From the NCBI GenBank assembly GCA_025934385.1, contig JAICYE010000219.1:1-5035 (forward strand): 5,035 nucleotides of DNA, written 5' to 3'. Each line of letters begins with the position of its first letter. Position 1 is the first letter of the stretch. The position numbers and the translations under genes are program-made. This DNA is from Acidimicrobiia bacterium. GTDB lineage: Bacteria > Actinomycetota > Acidimicrobiia > IMCC26256 > BP-133. Below the pieces are notes generated by a model, which saw nothing but the letters and a program-made list of their open reading frames with translations, was not told the DNA's origin and made no database searches. This document shows positions 1-5,035 of the stretch, in pieces.

Positions 1-22
1 ATTCTCGGCGGCCGACCCCCTC

Positions 23-29
23 GGGAGGA
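23..29 (+). promoter_or_regulatory. Ribosome binding site of the GH13 gene
   Basis: GGGAGGA lies 7 nt before a GTG codon. It is a near-ideal Shine-Dalgarno sequence and fixes the GTG at 37 as the start, directly before the MTWWRNAVIYQIYPRSY opening typical of GH13 glucosidases. The 22 bases further upstream hold no recognisable promoter or gene end. Confidence 0.8.
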
Positions 30-36
30 TTGGTCC

Positions 37-1629
37 GTGACGTGGTGGCGCAACGCCGTCATCTACCAGATCTATCCCCGGTCGTACCGGGATTCCGACG
101 GCGACGGCGTCGGCGACCTCGCCGGCGTCACCGAACGGCTCGGCCACCTCGCCTGGCTCGGCGTCGACGCCGTCTGGATCACGCCGATCACCGTCTCGCC
201 CGACACCGACTGGGGCTACGACGTCGCCCATTACACGAGGGTGCAGCCGGTACTGGGCGATCTGGACGGCTTCGACCGATTGGTAGCCGAGGCCGGGCGG
301 CGGGACATCAAGGTGGTGCTCGACCTCGTCCCCAACCACACCAGCTCGAAGCACCCCTGGTTTCGGGAAAGCCGCACCTCGAAAAGCTCGCCGAAGCGCG
401 ACTGGTACGTGTGGACCGATCCGAGGCCGGACGGGTCGCCACCCAACAACTGGCGTTCGAGCTTCGGCGGCCCGGCCTGGACGACGGACCCAGTCACCCG
501 GCAGTACTACCTGCACAACTTCCTGCCCACCCAGCCCGACCTCAACTGGTGGAGCGAGGACGTGCGGGAGGAATTCGACCGGATCCTCCGGTTCTGGTTC
601 GACCGGGGGGTGGCCGGTTTCCGCATCGACGTCTGCCACAAGATCGTGAAGGACAAGGAGCTGCGGGACAACCCGCCGGCCGAGGCCGGCGATCACCCCT
701 ACATCGCCCGTTTCGGACAGCGCAAGGTGTACAACTCGGAACGGCCCGAGGCCCACGACGTCCTGCGGCGGTGGCGGGCCGTCGCCGAGGAGTACGACCC
801 GCCCCGGCTGCTGCTGGGCGAGACCTACGTTCTCGACGTCGAGCGCCTGAAACCGTTCTACGGCCAGGGTGACGAGCTGCAGCTGGCCTTCAACTTCGTC
901 TTTCTCCATTCGCCGTTCACCGCCGAGGGCTTGCGGTCGATCGTCGGCGCGACCGAGGGGGCGCTCGGCGACGTGCCGGGGGCCTGGCCGGTGTGGGCGA
1001 TCTCGACCCACGACCTGCCCCGCTACGTGAACCGCTGGTGCGGCGGTTCGCCGGAAGGGGCCCGGTCCGCCCTGCTCATGCTGCTGACGCTGCGGGGGAC
1101 GCCCGTCCTCTACTACGGCGACGAGCTCGGCATGGCCGACGTGCCGGTGCCGCCCGAGCAACGGCGTGACCCCGTCGGGACGGGGTCGTTCGACGCCGGG
1201 CCCGGCCGGGATCCCTGCCGCACGCCCATGCCGTGGACGCCCGGGCCGGGCGGCGGCTTCACGTCGCCCGGAGTGCAGCCCTGGCTGCCGCTCTCGGCCC
1301 AGCCCGGCGTGACAGTGGACGAACAGCGGTCTGACCCCGGTTCCACGCTGACGCTGTGCCGGGATCTGATCGCGCTGCGGCGTTCGGAGCCCGAACTGTC
1401 GGGCGGTGACTACGAGGCGTTACCGACGTCTGGCGGGCTCTGGGCCTTCCGGCGGGGGCGGCGGTTCGTGGTGGCCCTGAACCTGGTGGACGAGGCCGGC
1501 TCGGTCGACGTGGGCCCATCCGCCGCTCGGATCCGGGTGGCGACGCGCCGGGAGCGCGACGGGGAGCCCGTCAGCGGAACGCTGCAGCTCGGTCCCTGGG
1601 AAGCAGCGGTGCTGGAGACCGGCGATTAG
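37..1629 (+). CDS. GH13 alpha-glucosidase / oligo-1,6-glucosidase-type enzyme
   Basis: Glycoside hydrolase family 13 enzyme of 530 aa, complete, and of normal length for alpha-glucosidases. It probably releases glucose from short alpha-glucosides (maltose, isomaltose or sucrose type) by the retaining mechanism. No signal peptide is visible, so it should be cytoplasmic. Visible motifs: an Asp-rich metal-binding-type loop DSDGDGVGDLAG (19-30); region I DLVPNH (96-101); region V QPDLN (166-170), the mark of the oligo-1,6-glucosidase side of GH13; region II GFRIDV with nucleophile Asp198; region III GETY with acid/base Glu262; region IV STHDLPR with His325 and transition-state Asp326. YYGDELGM (359-366) and a PMPW segment (397-400) are also typical, followed by a beta-sandwich C-terminal domain from about 440. 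The usual Asn before His-Asp in region IV is Thr324. The exact substrate cannot be read from sequence; a transglucosylating activity is possible. Its stop overlaps the convergent neighbour. Confidence 0.93.
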   Translation: MTWWRNAVIYQIYPRSYRDSDGDGVGDLAGVTERLGHLAWLGVDAVWITPITVSPDTDWGYDVAHYTRVQPVLGDLDGFDRLVAEAGRRDIKVVLDLVPNHTSSKHPWFRESRTSKSSPKRDWYVWTDPRPDGSPPNNWRSSFGGPAWTTDPVTRQYYLHNFLPTQPDLNWWSEDVREEFDRILRFWFDRGVAGFRIDVCHKIVKDKELRDNPPAEAGDHPYIARFGQRKVYNSERPEAHDVLRRWRAVAEEYDPPRLLLGETYVLDVERLKPFYGQGDELQLAFNFVFLHSPFTAEGLRSIVGATEGALGDVPGAWPVWAISTHDLPRYVNRWCGGSPEGARSALLMLLTLRGTPVLYYGDELGMADVPVPPEQRRDPVGTGSFDAGPGRDPCRTPMPWTPGPGGGFTSPGVQPWLPLSAQPGVTVDEQRSDPGSTLTLCRDLIALRRSEPELSGGDYEALPTSGGLWAFRRGRRFVVALNLVDEAGSVDVGPSAARIRVATRRERDGEPVSGTLQLGPWEAAVLETGD

Positions 1630-3143
1630 ATGTCGGGCGGCAGGGCCCGGGCGGCGATGTTGGTGCACGTCTCCTCGCCGTAGTCCATGCCGAGGTCGGA
1701 GGGGTAGCGGGTCGTGACCACCACGATCCACCGGTTGGGGTGGGGACCGTCGTCGACCACGCCGGTGCAGTGCACCCGCCAGACCTGCTGGTCGACGTCG
1801 GGGTACCAGCCGTCCTTCACCGCCGGGTTCGAGTGGTGCACGACGTCGCCGACGCCGAAGCGCTGCTCCGGCACCACCTGGCGCATCTCGGCCAGGAGGG
1901 CGTCGCGGTGGGCGGGGGTGAGCCCCCGGGCATGGGCCAGGGCCGAGAGGATCACGGCCATGTCGCGGGCCGTGGTCGTGCTGAAGCCCCAGTCGGTCGG
2001 CTGGTCCGGCGGCTGGGGCGGCTGCGTGTTCTTGACGCCGGTCACCTTGCGGACCCAGTCGATCACCGCCGGACCGCCGAGCTCGGCCCAGAGGCGATCG
2101 GCGGCATCGTTGTCGCTGGCGCGGATCATGGCCGAGAGGTCGGACTGCTCGCTCGCGGTCAGCGTACGGTGCTGCTGCTCGGCCACGGAGAAGAGCCGCA
2201 TGCCGATCACGACCTTGATGATCGACGCCGTCCGCAGCACGGCACCGCTGTCGCCGTTGCCCAGCACCTTGCCGGAGATGGTGTCGACGACGGCGACGCC
2301 AACGGTGCAGGCCCGGCTGTCGGCGTCGCGGGCGGCCTCGGCCAGCCGGTCGGCGATGGTCTCCTCCGTGTGCTGGAACCCTCCGCACCCACCCGGCCGG
2401 CCGACGGGGGCGATGGCCACGACGGCGTCGGAGGTGGCGCCGGTGGCCGACCCGGTGAACGGGGCGTCGCCGAAGGCGAAGACCCCGCCGTCCCGGGCGG
2501 CCAGCCAGTAGCCATTGCCGGTGGCGTTCCCGGCGATGCCGACGACGGGGTTGGCCGCCGCCGTCCGACCGGCCGCCGAGCCGAGGAAGCGGGCGTCGCC
2601 GAAGGCGAAGACGCCTCCGTCCGCCGCGGCCAGCCAATACCCCCGGCCGGACGGGGTGGCGGCCATGCCGACGATCGGCTGGTTGAGCTTGGTGGCACCG
2701 GTGGAACCGGCGAAGGGCGCATCGCCGAAGGCGAACACCCCGCCGTCGGAGGCCGAGAACCAGTAGCCCTGGCCGGTCCGGGTGGCGGCCATGCCGACGA
2801 TCGGCTGGTTGAGCCGAAGCCCGCCGGTGGAGCCGGCGAAGGGCGCGTCGCCGAAGGCGAAGAGGCCACCGTCGCGGGCCAGGAGCCAGTACCCCCCTCC
2901 CGTCGGCGTCGACGTCATGCAGACCAGCGGTTGGTTGAGCGAGTGGCCGAGCATCGACCCGAAGTCCGGGGCGCCGCCCAGGCGGTAGACCCTCCCGTCG
3001 GCGCTGGCCATCCAGTATCCGCCGCCGGGGGCGTCGGCGTCGGCGCCGGCCGGGCCCGGCCCGACCACGCCGAAGCTGCCGGCTACCACGACCAGCACGG
3101 CGCAGGCGGAAACGGCGCGTCGGCAGCGATCGGCGAAGGACAT
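1626..3143 (-). CDS. Secreted repeat protein with class A beta-lactamase-like serine hydrolase domain
   Basis: A 505-aa exported two-part protein. Residues 1-34 look like a Sec signal peptide: RCRR, a hydrophobic stretch, then a cleavage site near AGA-DA. Residues about 40-249 are five repeats of ~42 residues with a GYW...DGGVFAFGDAPF core, probably a beta-propeller-like fold (inferred). Residues about 260-505 resemble the class A beta-lactamase-like fold (Beta-lactamase2 type): catalytic SIIK (Ser307, Lys310), SDN (343-345), a TTTARDM segment, and KDG (443-445) in the KTG position. The omega-loop ExxLN motif with the deacylating Glu166 of true class A enzymes is not seen; the segment there is Pro/Gln-rich. 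A cell-wall-related hydrolase or penicillin-binding role is therefore more likely than drug resistance, although the substrate is unknown. Four Cys in the catalytic part (253, 279, 459, 493) could form disulfides. The frame is open to a GTG at 3230, but that start lacks a ribosome binding site and would place 29 Pro/Arg-rich residues before the signal peptide, so the ATG at 3143 is preferred. Confidence 0.85.
   Translation of the reverse strand: MSFADRCRRAVSACAVLVVVAGSFGVVGPGPAGADADAPGGGYWMASADGRVYRLGGAPDFGSMLGHSLNQPLVCMTSTPTGGGYWLLARDGGLFAFGDAPFAGSTGGLRLNQPIVGMAATRTGQGYWFSASDGGVFAFGDAPFAGSTGATKLNQPIVGMAATPSGRGYWLAAADGGVFAFGDARFLGSAAGRTAAANPVVGIAGNATGNGYWLAARDGGVFAFGDAPFTGSATGATSDAVVAIAPVGRPGGCGGFQHTEETIADRLAEAARDADSRACTVGVAVVDTISGKVLGNGDSGAVLRTASIIKVVIGMRLFSVAEQQHRTLTASEQSDLSAMIRASDNDAADRLWAELGGPAVIDWVRKVTGVKNTQPPQPPDQPTDWGFSTTTARDMAVILSALAHARGLTPAHRDALLAEMRQVVPEQRFGVGDVVHHSNPAVKDGWYPDVDQQVWRVHCTGVVDDGPHPNRWIVVVTTRYPSDLGMDYGEETCTNIAARALPPDI
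2397..3026 (-). repeat. Five in-frame ~126-bp coding repeats (GYW/DGGVFAFGDA units)
   Basis: Units run on the minus strand at about 3026-2901, 2900-2775, 2774-2649, 2648-2520 and 2519-2397, with periods of 42, 42, 42 and 43 residues measured between the Tyr-Trp pairs. The first unit is the most diverged (DGRVYRLGGAPDFGS). Units 2 and 3 are the most alike, both having FAGSTG and LNQPIVGMAAT. The last unit loses the LNQP segment. Proteins with such repeats are familiar from secreted proteins of actinobacteria, where they precede various enzyme domains. A propeller fold is inferred, not shown. Confidence 0.85.
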
Positions 3144-3153
3144 GGGCAGCGGC

Positions 3154-3159
3154 ACCCTA
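3154..3159 (-). promoter_or_regulatory. Possible -10 box for the serine hydrolase gene
   Basis: The minus strand reads TAGGGT, matching the TANNNT form of actinobacterial -10 boxes, and ends 10 nt before the ATG at 3143. Transcription would then begin only a few bases before the start codon, giving a leaderless or nearly leaderless mRNA. This fits the lack of a well-placed Shine-Dalgarno sequence. No convincing -35 box is seen at the expected distance. The rest of 3144-3279 is intergenic with no other feature I can support. Confidence 0.4.
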
Positions 3160-3279
3160 GCCGGTCCGCCGGCCGTCGCCGGCGCGGCGGGCGGGCGTCG
3201 GCGGGACGGGCCGGAGCCGGGCGACGTCACGGATCGCCCGGCTCGTGGGTGTGTCGGTGAGTGAAAGCCAGTTGGCCGG

Positions 3280-3750
3280 TCAGCCGTTCTCGATACCGGT
3301 GACCGAGAAGTTCGAGTCGACCTTGACGGTGACGTGGCTGCCGTCCGACTTGGTCATGTGGGCCTCGTAGGGCGAACCCTCGGCGTCGGTCTCGGCCCGC
3401 TCGACGGTGGCGCCGGGGACGGCGGCGAGCGCCGCGGCCTTGACCTTGTCGGCGGTGTCACCGGTGAGGAGGACCTCGGTCCTGCCGTTGGCGCCGACGT
3501 GCCCGCCCTTGCTGGGGTCGAAGCTGCCGCCGGGGCCGCCGGGGCCGCCGGGGCCGCGGCCGCCGTGGTCGGACGGGCTGCCGGCAGGGGCGCCGGCGGC
3601 GGGAGCGGTCGACGAGGCGCCGGCGGCGGTGGAGGAGGTGGTCTCAGCAGCGTTGGCCGTGCCGTTGATGAGGGCGGCGCCGAGGGCGCCGCCGACGAGG
3701 GTCGAACCGACGAGGCCGGCGCTCATCAGGGCCTTGCGCAGGGTGTTCAT
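3280..3750 (-). CDS. Small secreted PepSY-like domain protein
   Basis: A 156-aa exported protein. Residues 1-34 form a signal peptide: TLRK, a Gly/Ala/Leu-rich core, and cleavage after TANA. Residues 35-90 are a low-complexity Ser/Thr/Ala then Gly/Pro linker containing GGPGGPGG. Residues about 91-153 resemble a PepSY domain: TEVLLTGDTADKVKAAAL, VPGATVERAETD, then an EAHMTKSDGSHVTVKVD beta hairpin. PepSY domains often occur in secreted proteins and have been linked to peptidase inhibition, but the function of this one is unknown. The start is supported by GAGGAG 6 nt upstream. It lies in the same frame as the upstream PAP2 phosphatase with no stop between, so it could also be the C-terminal part of a fusion; its own ribosome binding site and signal peptide argue for a separate gene. 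Confidence 0.8.
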   Translation of the reverse strand: MNTLRKALMSAGLVGSTLVGGALGAALINGTANAAETTSSTAAGASSTAPAAGAPAGSPSDHGGRGPGGPGGPGGSFDPSKGGHVGANGRTEVLLTGDTADKVKAAALAAVPGATVERAETDAEGSPYEAHMTKSDGSHVTVKVDSNFSVTGIENG

Positions 3751-4587
3751 GGCGTTCTCCTCGGGTGGGTGGCCCGGCCTTCCGGACCGACACCCACAGC
3801 TTCGGGAGCGAGCATCCGAGTTCGCTGGTCCGACGCTCCGAAAAGGCTTGGACTGCGGTCCCAGCCTCGGACCAGCCCGGTCGGCGGCTCCGGCGGCGTT
3901 CCCGCGCCGGCGTTCCGACCAGGGCCGGAAGGTTCCGAGCGCCCAGGCCCACAGGCCGCCGAGGATCCACCCGGCCAGCACGTCGGTGGTGTCATGCTGG
4001 CCGTTGTAGACGCGGGCCACGCCGATGATCAGCGCCAGGACGACGAGGCCGGCGGGAAAGATCCATGGCCGCCGCCACGGCCGGCGCCGGCCCGCCCGGC
4101 CACCGTCGCCCGCCGGGGCGGGCCACACCCGGCGGGCGACGAGAACGGCGGCGGTGCCATAGACGGCCGCCGCCAGCGTGGCGTGGCCCGAGGGGAACCC
4201 GAGCTCCGTCACGCCGGCCAGGCCGCCGGGCAGGCCCGACTGGCCCCGCCGGACGAGGACCTTCACCGCCAGTGCGATGACCGCACCGCCGCCGTAGGCC
4301 AGGACGAGGGCGACGAGCGGCGCAACGCGCCGACGCCGCACGGCCCAGAGGCCGCCGGCCACCAACGCCACGACGAGCGCGACGGCATCGGAGCCGAAGT
4401 GCGCCACCCCGACCAGGGCGATACCCAGCCCATGGCTGTGGTGGGCATGGACCCACCGGTTGACCGGACGGTCGATCCCGGCATGGAAGAAGCCGTAGGC
4501 GACGTGGAGGATGAGGACGCCCATCCCCCACCCGAGCAGGATCAGGCCGGCGACCGTGGCGGCCAGTGGTCGAAGTCTCCGAATCAT
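3280..4587 (-). CDS. PAP2-family membrane phosphatase, frame open into the PepSY-like gene
   Basis: The open frame from the ATG at 4587 codes 435 aa, of which residues 1 to about 229 are a PAP2-family lipid-phosphate phosphatase. Such enzymes remove phosphate from membrane lipids such as phosphatidate or undecaprenyl pyrophosphate. Six hydrophobic helices are visible at about 9-30, 54-80, 88-111, 136-152, 177-195 and 201-221. Motif 2 is PSGH (132-135, His135) and motif 3 is ARVYNGQHDTTD (Arg192, His198, Asp202). Motif 1 is degenerate: Lys109 and Arg114 are present, but the final Arg-Pro is Gln-Ser (116-117). No stop codon follows the domain; the frame runs through ~50 residues of unconvincing sequence into the PepSY-like protein. 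Third-position GC falls there from 18/20 to 14/20 to 12/20 in successive 60-nt blocks (hand count), as expected for non-coding DNA. The frame extends upstream to a start at 4761, but that part overlaps a hairpin and is Arg-rich, so 4587 is preferred, despite a weak ribosome binding site. The true 3' end is uncertain. Confidence 0.72.
   Translation of the reverse strand: MIRRLRPLAATVAGLILLGWGMGVLILHVAYGFFHAGIDRPVNRWVHAHHSHGLGIALVGVAHFGSDAVALVVALVAGGLWAVRRRRVAPLVALVLAYGGGAVIALAVKVLVRRGQSGLPGGLAGVTELGFPSGHATLAAAVYGTAAVLVARRVWPAPAGDGGRAGRRRPWRRPWIFPAGLVVLALIIGVARVYNGQHDTTDVLAGWILGGLWAWALGTFRPWSERRRGNAAGAADRAGPRLGPQSKPFRSVGPANSDARSRSCGCRSGRPGHPPEENAMNTLRKALMSAGLVGSTLVGGALGAALINGTANAAETTSSTAAGASSTAPAAGAPAGSPSDHGGRGPGGPGGPGGSFDPSKGGHVGANGRTEVLLTGDTADKVKAAALAAVPGATVERAETDAEGSPYEAHMTKSDGSHVTVKVDSNFSVTGIENG
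3527..3553 (-). repeat. Three perfect 9-bp tandem units coding Gly-Gly-Pro
   Basis: The plus strand carries CCGCCGGGG three times in a row, continuing into the diverged CCGCGGCCGCCG. On the coding strand this gives the Gly/Pro-rich linker of the PepSY-like protein. Unit length is a multiple of three, so copy-number changes would keep the frame and only alter linker length. Confidence 0.9.
3757..3762 (-). promoter_or_regulatory. Ribosome binding site of the PepSY-like gene
   Basis: The minus strand reads GAGGAG, then AACGCC, then the ATG at 3750: a strong Shine-Dalgarno with 6-nt spacing. It marks an independent translation start inside the longer open frame and is the best evidence that the PepSY-like protein is made on its own. 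Confidence 0.75.
3841..3867 (-). terminator. Intrinsic terminator-like hairpin after the PAP2 domain
   Basis: On the minus strand AGGCT-G-GGAC, loop CGCA, GTCC-A-AGCCT is followed directly by TTT. That is a 9-bp stem with one G/A mismatch, a tetraloop and a short T run, in the direction of the PAP2 gene. No T run exists on the other strand, so it would work only for minus-strand transcription. It sits inside the open reading frame (PAP2 residues ~241-249), upstream of the PepSY-like gene, and could also act as an attenuator between the two. Confidence 0.5.
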
Positions 4588-4608
4588 GCCCCCAGATTTC
4601 TCGCCGTC

Positions 4609-4624
4609 GCGGGGCACGCCCCGC
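4609..4624. promoter_or_regulatory. Inverted repeat upstream of the PAP2 start
   Basis: GCGGGGC-AC-GCCCCGC is a perfect 7-bp inverted repeat with a 2-nt centre, 21 nt before the PAP2 ATG. It could be an operator for a dimeric regulator or fold in the 5' leader. In such GC-rich DNA a chance origin is also possible. No clear promoter boxes were found between here and 4739. Confidence 0.3.
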
Positions 4625-4739
4625 CGCCGCCGCCAGTCTCCACACGATCTCCGCACGACGCTCGCTCCGACGCCGAATCTCCGCCGACGTGGGTCTCTCG
4701 AGTCGCCTAGCGCGACGAGAACGGCGGGCCCCGCCAGCG

Positions 4740-4783
4740 CGGAACGGTGCCCGGCCGACACGGGGTCGACCGGGCACCTTCCG
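4740..4783 (-). terminator. Long hairpin downstream of the partial helical-protein gene
   Basis: GGTGCCCGG pairs perfectly with CCGGGCACC on the minus strand. The stem extends inward by a T-G wobble and CGA/TCG around a 7-nt loop, and outward by CGGAA/TTCCG across a one-base bulge, for about 18 pairs in total. It begins 24 nt after the stop codon of the gene at 4808-5035. There is no T run, which is common for terminator-like hairpins in GC-rich actinobacteria. It probably ends that transcript or protects its 3' end, separating it from the PAP2 gene. Confidence 0.6.
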
Positions 4784-4807
4784 ATTCGTCGGCCTCAGTC
4801 CAGCCGT

Positions 4808-5035
4808 CTACTCCGTTCGGGGGAGCGTGGCCGAGCCGCTCACCTTGGCGGGGAACTTGGCGGTGATGCCCTGGGCGAGGGTGTCGCCCATCGACATCAT
4901 GTGGTCGAAGGCCTTGTCGTAGTCCGTGATCGCCTGGGCGTAGTCGCCCTTCAGCAGATCGACGGAGTAGGTGGTGGTCTGGTCGATGTGGGTCTTCATC
5001 ATCGGCTCGGTGGCTGATGTCGGCCAGTTGTCGGG
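4808..5035 (-). CDS. C-terminal part of a small helical protein of unknown function (partial)
   Basis: The frame is open to the window edge; 75 residues and a TAG stop are visible, and the N-terminal part is missing. Two internal Met codons (at 5002 and 4999) could be mistaken for a start, but the sequence NWPTSATEP before them fits the same protein. The visible part has an NWP segment, then MMKTHIDQTTTYSVDLLKGD, YAQAITDYDKAFDHMMSM and GDTLAQGITAKFP: two amphipathic helices with His and Met at regular positions. From memory this matches the C-terminal half of small helical-bundle proteins of bacteria that carry the pattern NWP..M..H...T....L.GD......YD..H..M..MAD.L..GI..QFP; no function is established that I know of. 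No membrane segment is seen. A strong hairpin follows the stop. Confidence 0.65.
   Translation of the reverse strand, partial: PDNWPTSATEPMMKTHIDQTTTYSVDLLKGDYAQAITDYDKAFDHMMSMGDTLAQGITAKFPAKVSGSATLPRTE

Noticed and set aside
1420..2637. 405-codon minus-strand frame within the serine hydrolase and GH13 genes
   Set aside because: Arg/Gly-rich composition, no recognisable motif, and out of frame with the gene whose signal peptide and catalytic motifs are clear.
3144..3230. GTG start at 3230 for the serine hydrolase
   Set aside because: No ribosome binding site, and it would bury the signal peptide behind 29 Pro/Arg-rich residues.
1740..3260. Long open frame of 506 codons on the plus strand opposite the serine hydrolase gene
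   Set aside because: It is an antisense shadow of GC-rich coding DNA: low-complexity Gly/Arg/Val-rich sequence, no domain, and its repeats mirror those of the real gene.
3263..3282. GCCA-AC-TGGC inverted repeat just after the PepSY-like stop as a terminator
   Set aside because: Only 4 bp with a 2-nt loop, too small to form a stable hairpin, although TTT follows it.
3527..3560. CRISPR-like or other mobile repeat signal from the GC-rich tandem units
   Set aside because: Units of 9 bp without spacers, in frame and coding a Gly/Pro linker.
3334..4710. 458-codon plus-strand frame opposite the PAP2 and PepSY-like genes
   Set aside because: Shadow frame with low-complexity Gly/Ala/Pro sequence; the minus strand holds clear PAP2 motifs, membrane helices and a signal peptide.
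4696..4720. Imperfect inverted repeat TCTC-GA-GTCGC / GCGACGAGA around CTAGC
   Set aside because: Nine pairs with a 2-nt bulge in GC-rich DNA; no T run, no fixed distance to a promoter, so chance cannot be excluded.
4588..4761. N-terminal extension of the PAP2 frame to a start at 4761
   Set aside because: The start lies inside the strong hairpin, the added 58 residues are Arg-rich without a domain, and a natural membrane-protein start exists at 4587.

Overview
The window is very GC-rich, uses GTG as well as ATG starts, and has strongly GC-biased third codon positions, so it looks like chromosomal DNA of a high-GC actinobacterium. The secreted protein built of GYW...DGGVFAFGDA repeats and a TAGGGT-like -10 box both recall Acidimicrobiia, but this placement is inference. 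There are no rRNA or tRNA genes, no CRISPR array, and no transposase or integrase.

Layout: (1) 37-1629, plus strand: a complete cytoplasmic GH13 alpha-glucosidase-type enzyme with a good ribosome binding site. (2) 1626-3143, minus strand, convergent with the first and overlapping it by 4 nt at the stop codons: a secreted protein with five ~42-residue repeats followed by a class A beta-lactamase-like serine hydrolase domain. (3) 3144-3279: a short intergenic stretch carrying a probable promoter for gene 2. (4) 3280-4587, minus strand: one uninterrupted frame containing two recognisable proteins, a six-helix PAP2-family membrane phosphatase and, after an intervening stretch, a small secreted PepSY-like protein with its own ribosome binding site and signal peptide. 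The phosphatase part has no stop codon of its own, and a terminator-like hairpin lies inside the open frame. (5) 4588-4807: about 220 nt without a gene, holding a strong hairpin after the next gene and a small inverted repeat before the PAP2 start. (6) 4808-5035, minus strand: the C-terminal end of a small helical protein cut off by the window edge.

The products of genes 2, 4 and 5 act at or outside the cytoplasmic membrane: cell-wall or beta-lactam-type serine chemistry, lipid-phosphate hydrolysis, and a secreted PepSY-like protein. The GH13 enzyme would split small alpha-glucosides inside the cell. Nothing ties these into one pathway, and I see no clear new defence or mobile system. The most unusual point is the phosphatase without a stop codon, with a terminator-like hairpin in its open frame and the PepSY gene in the same frame downstream.
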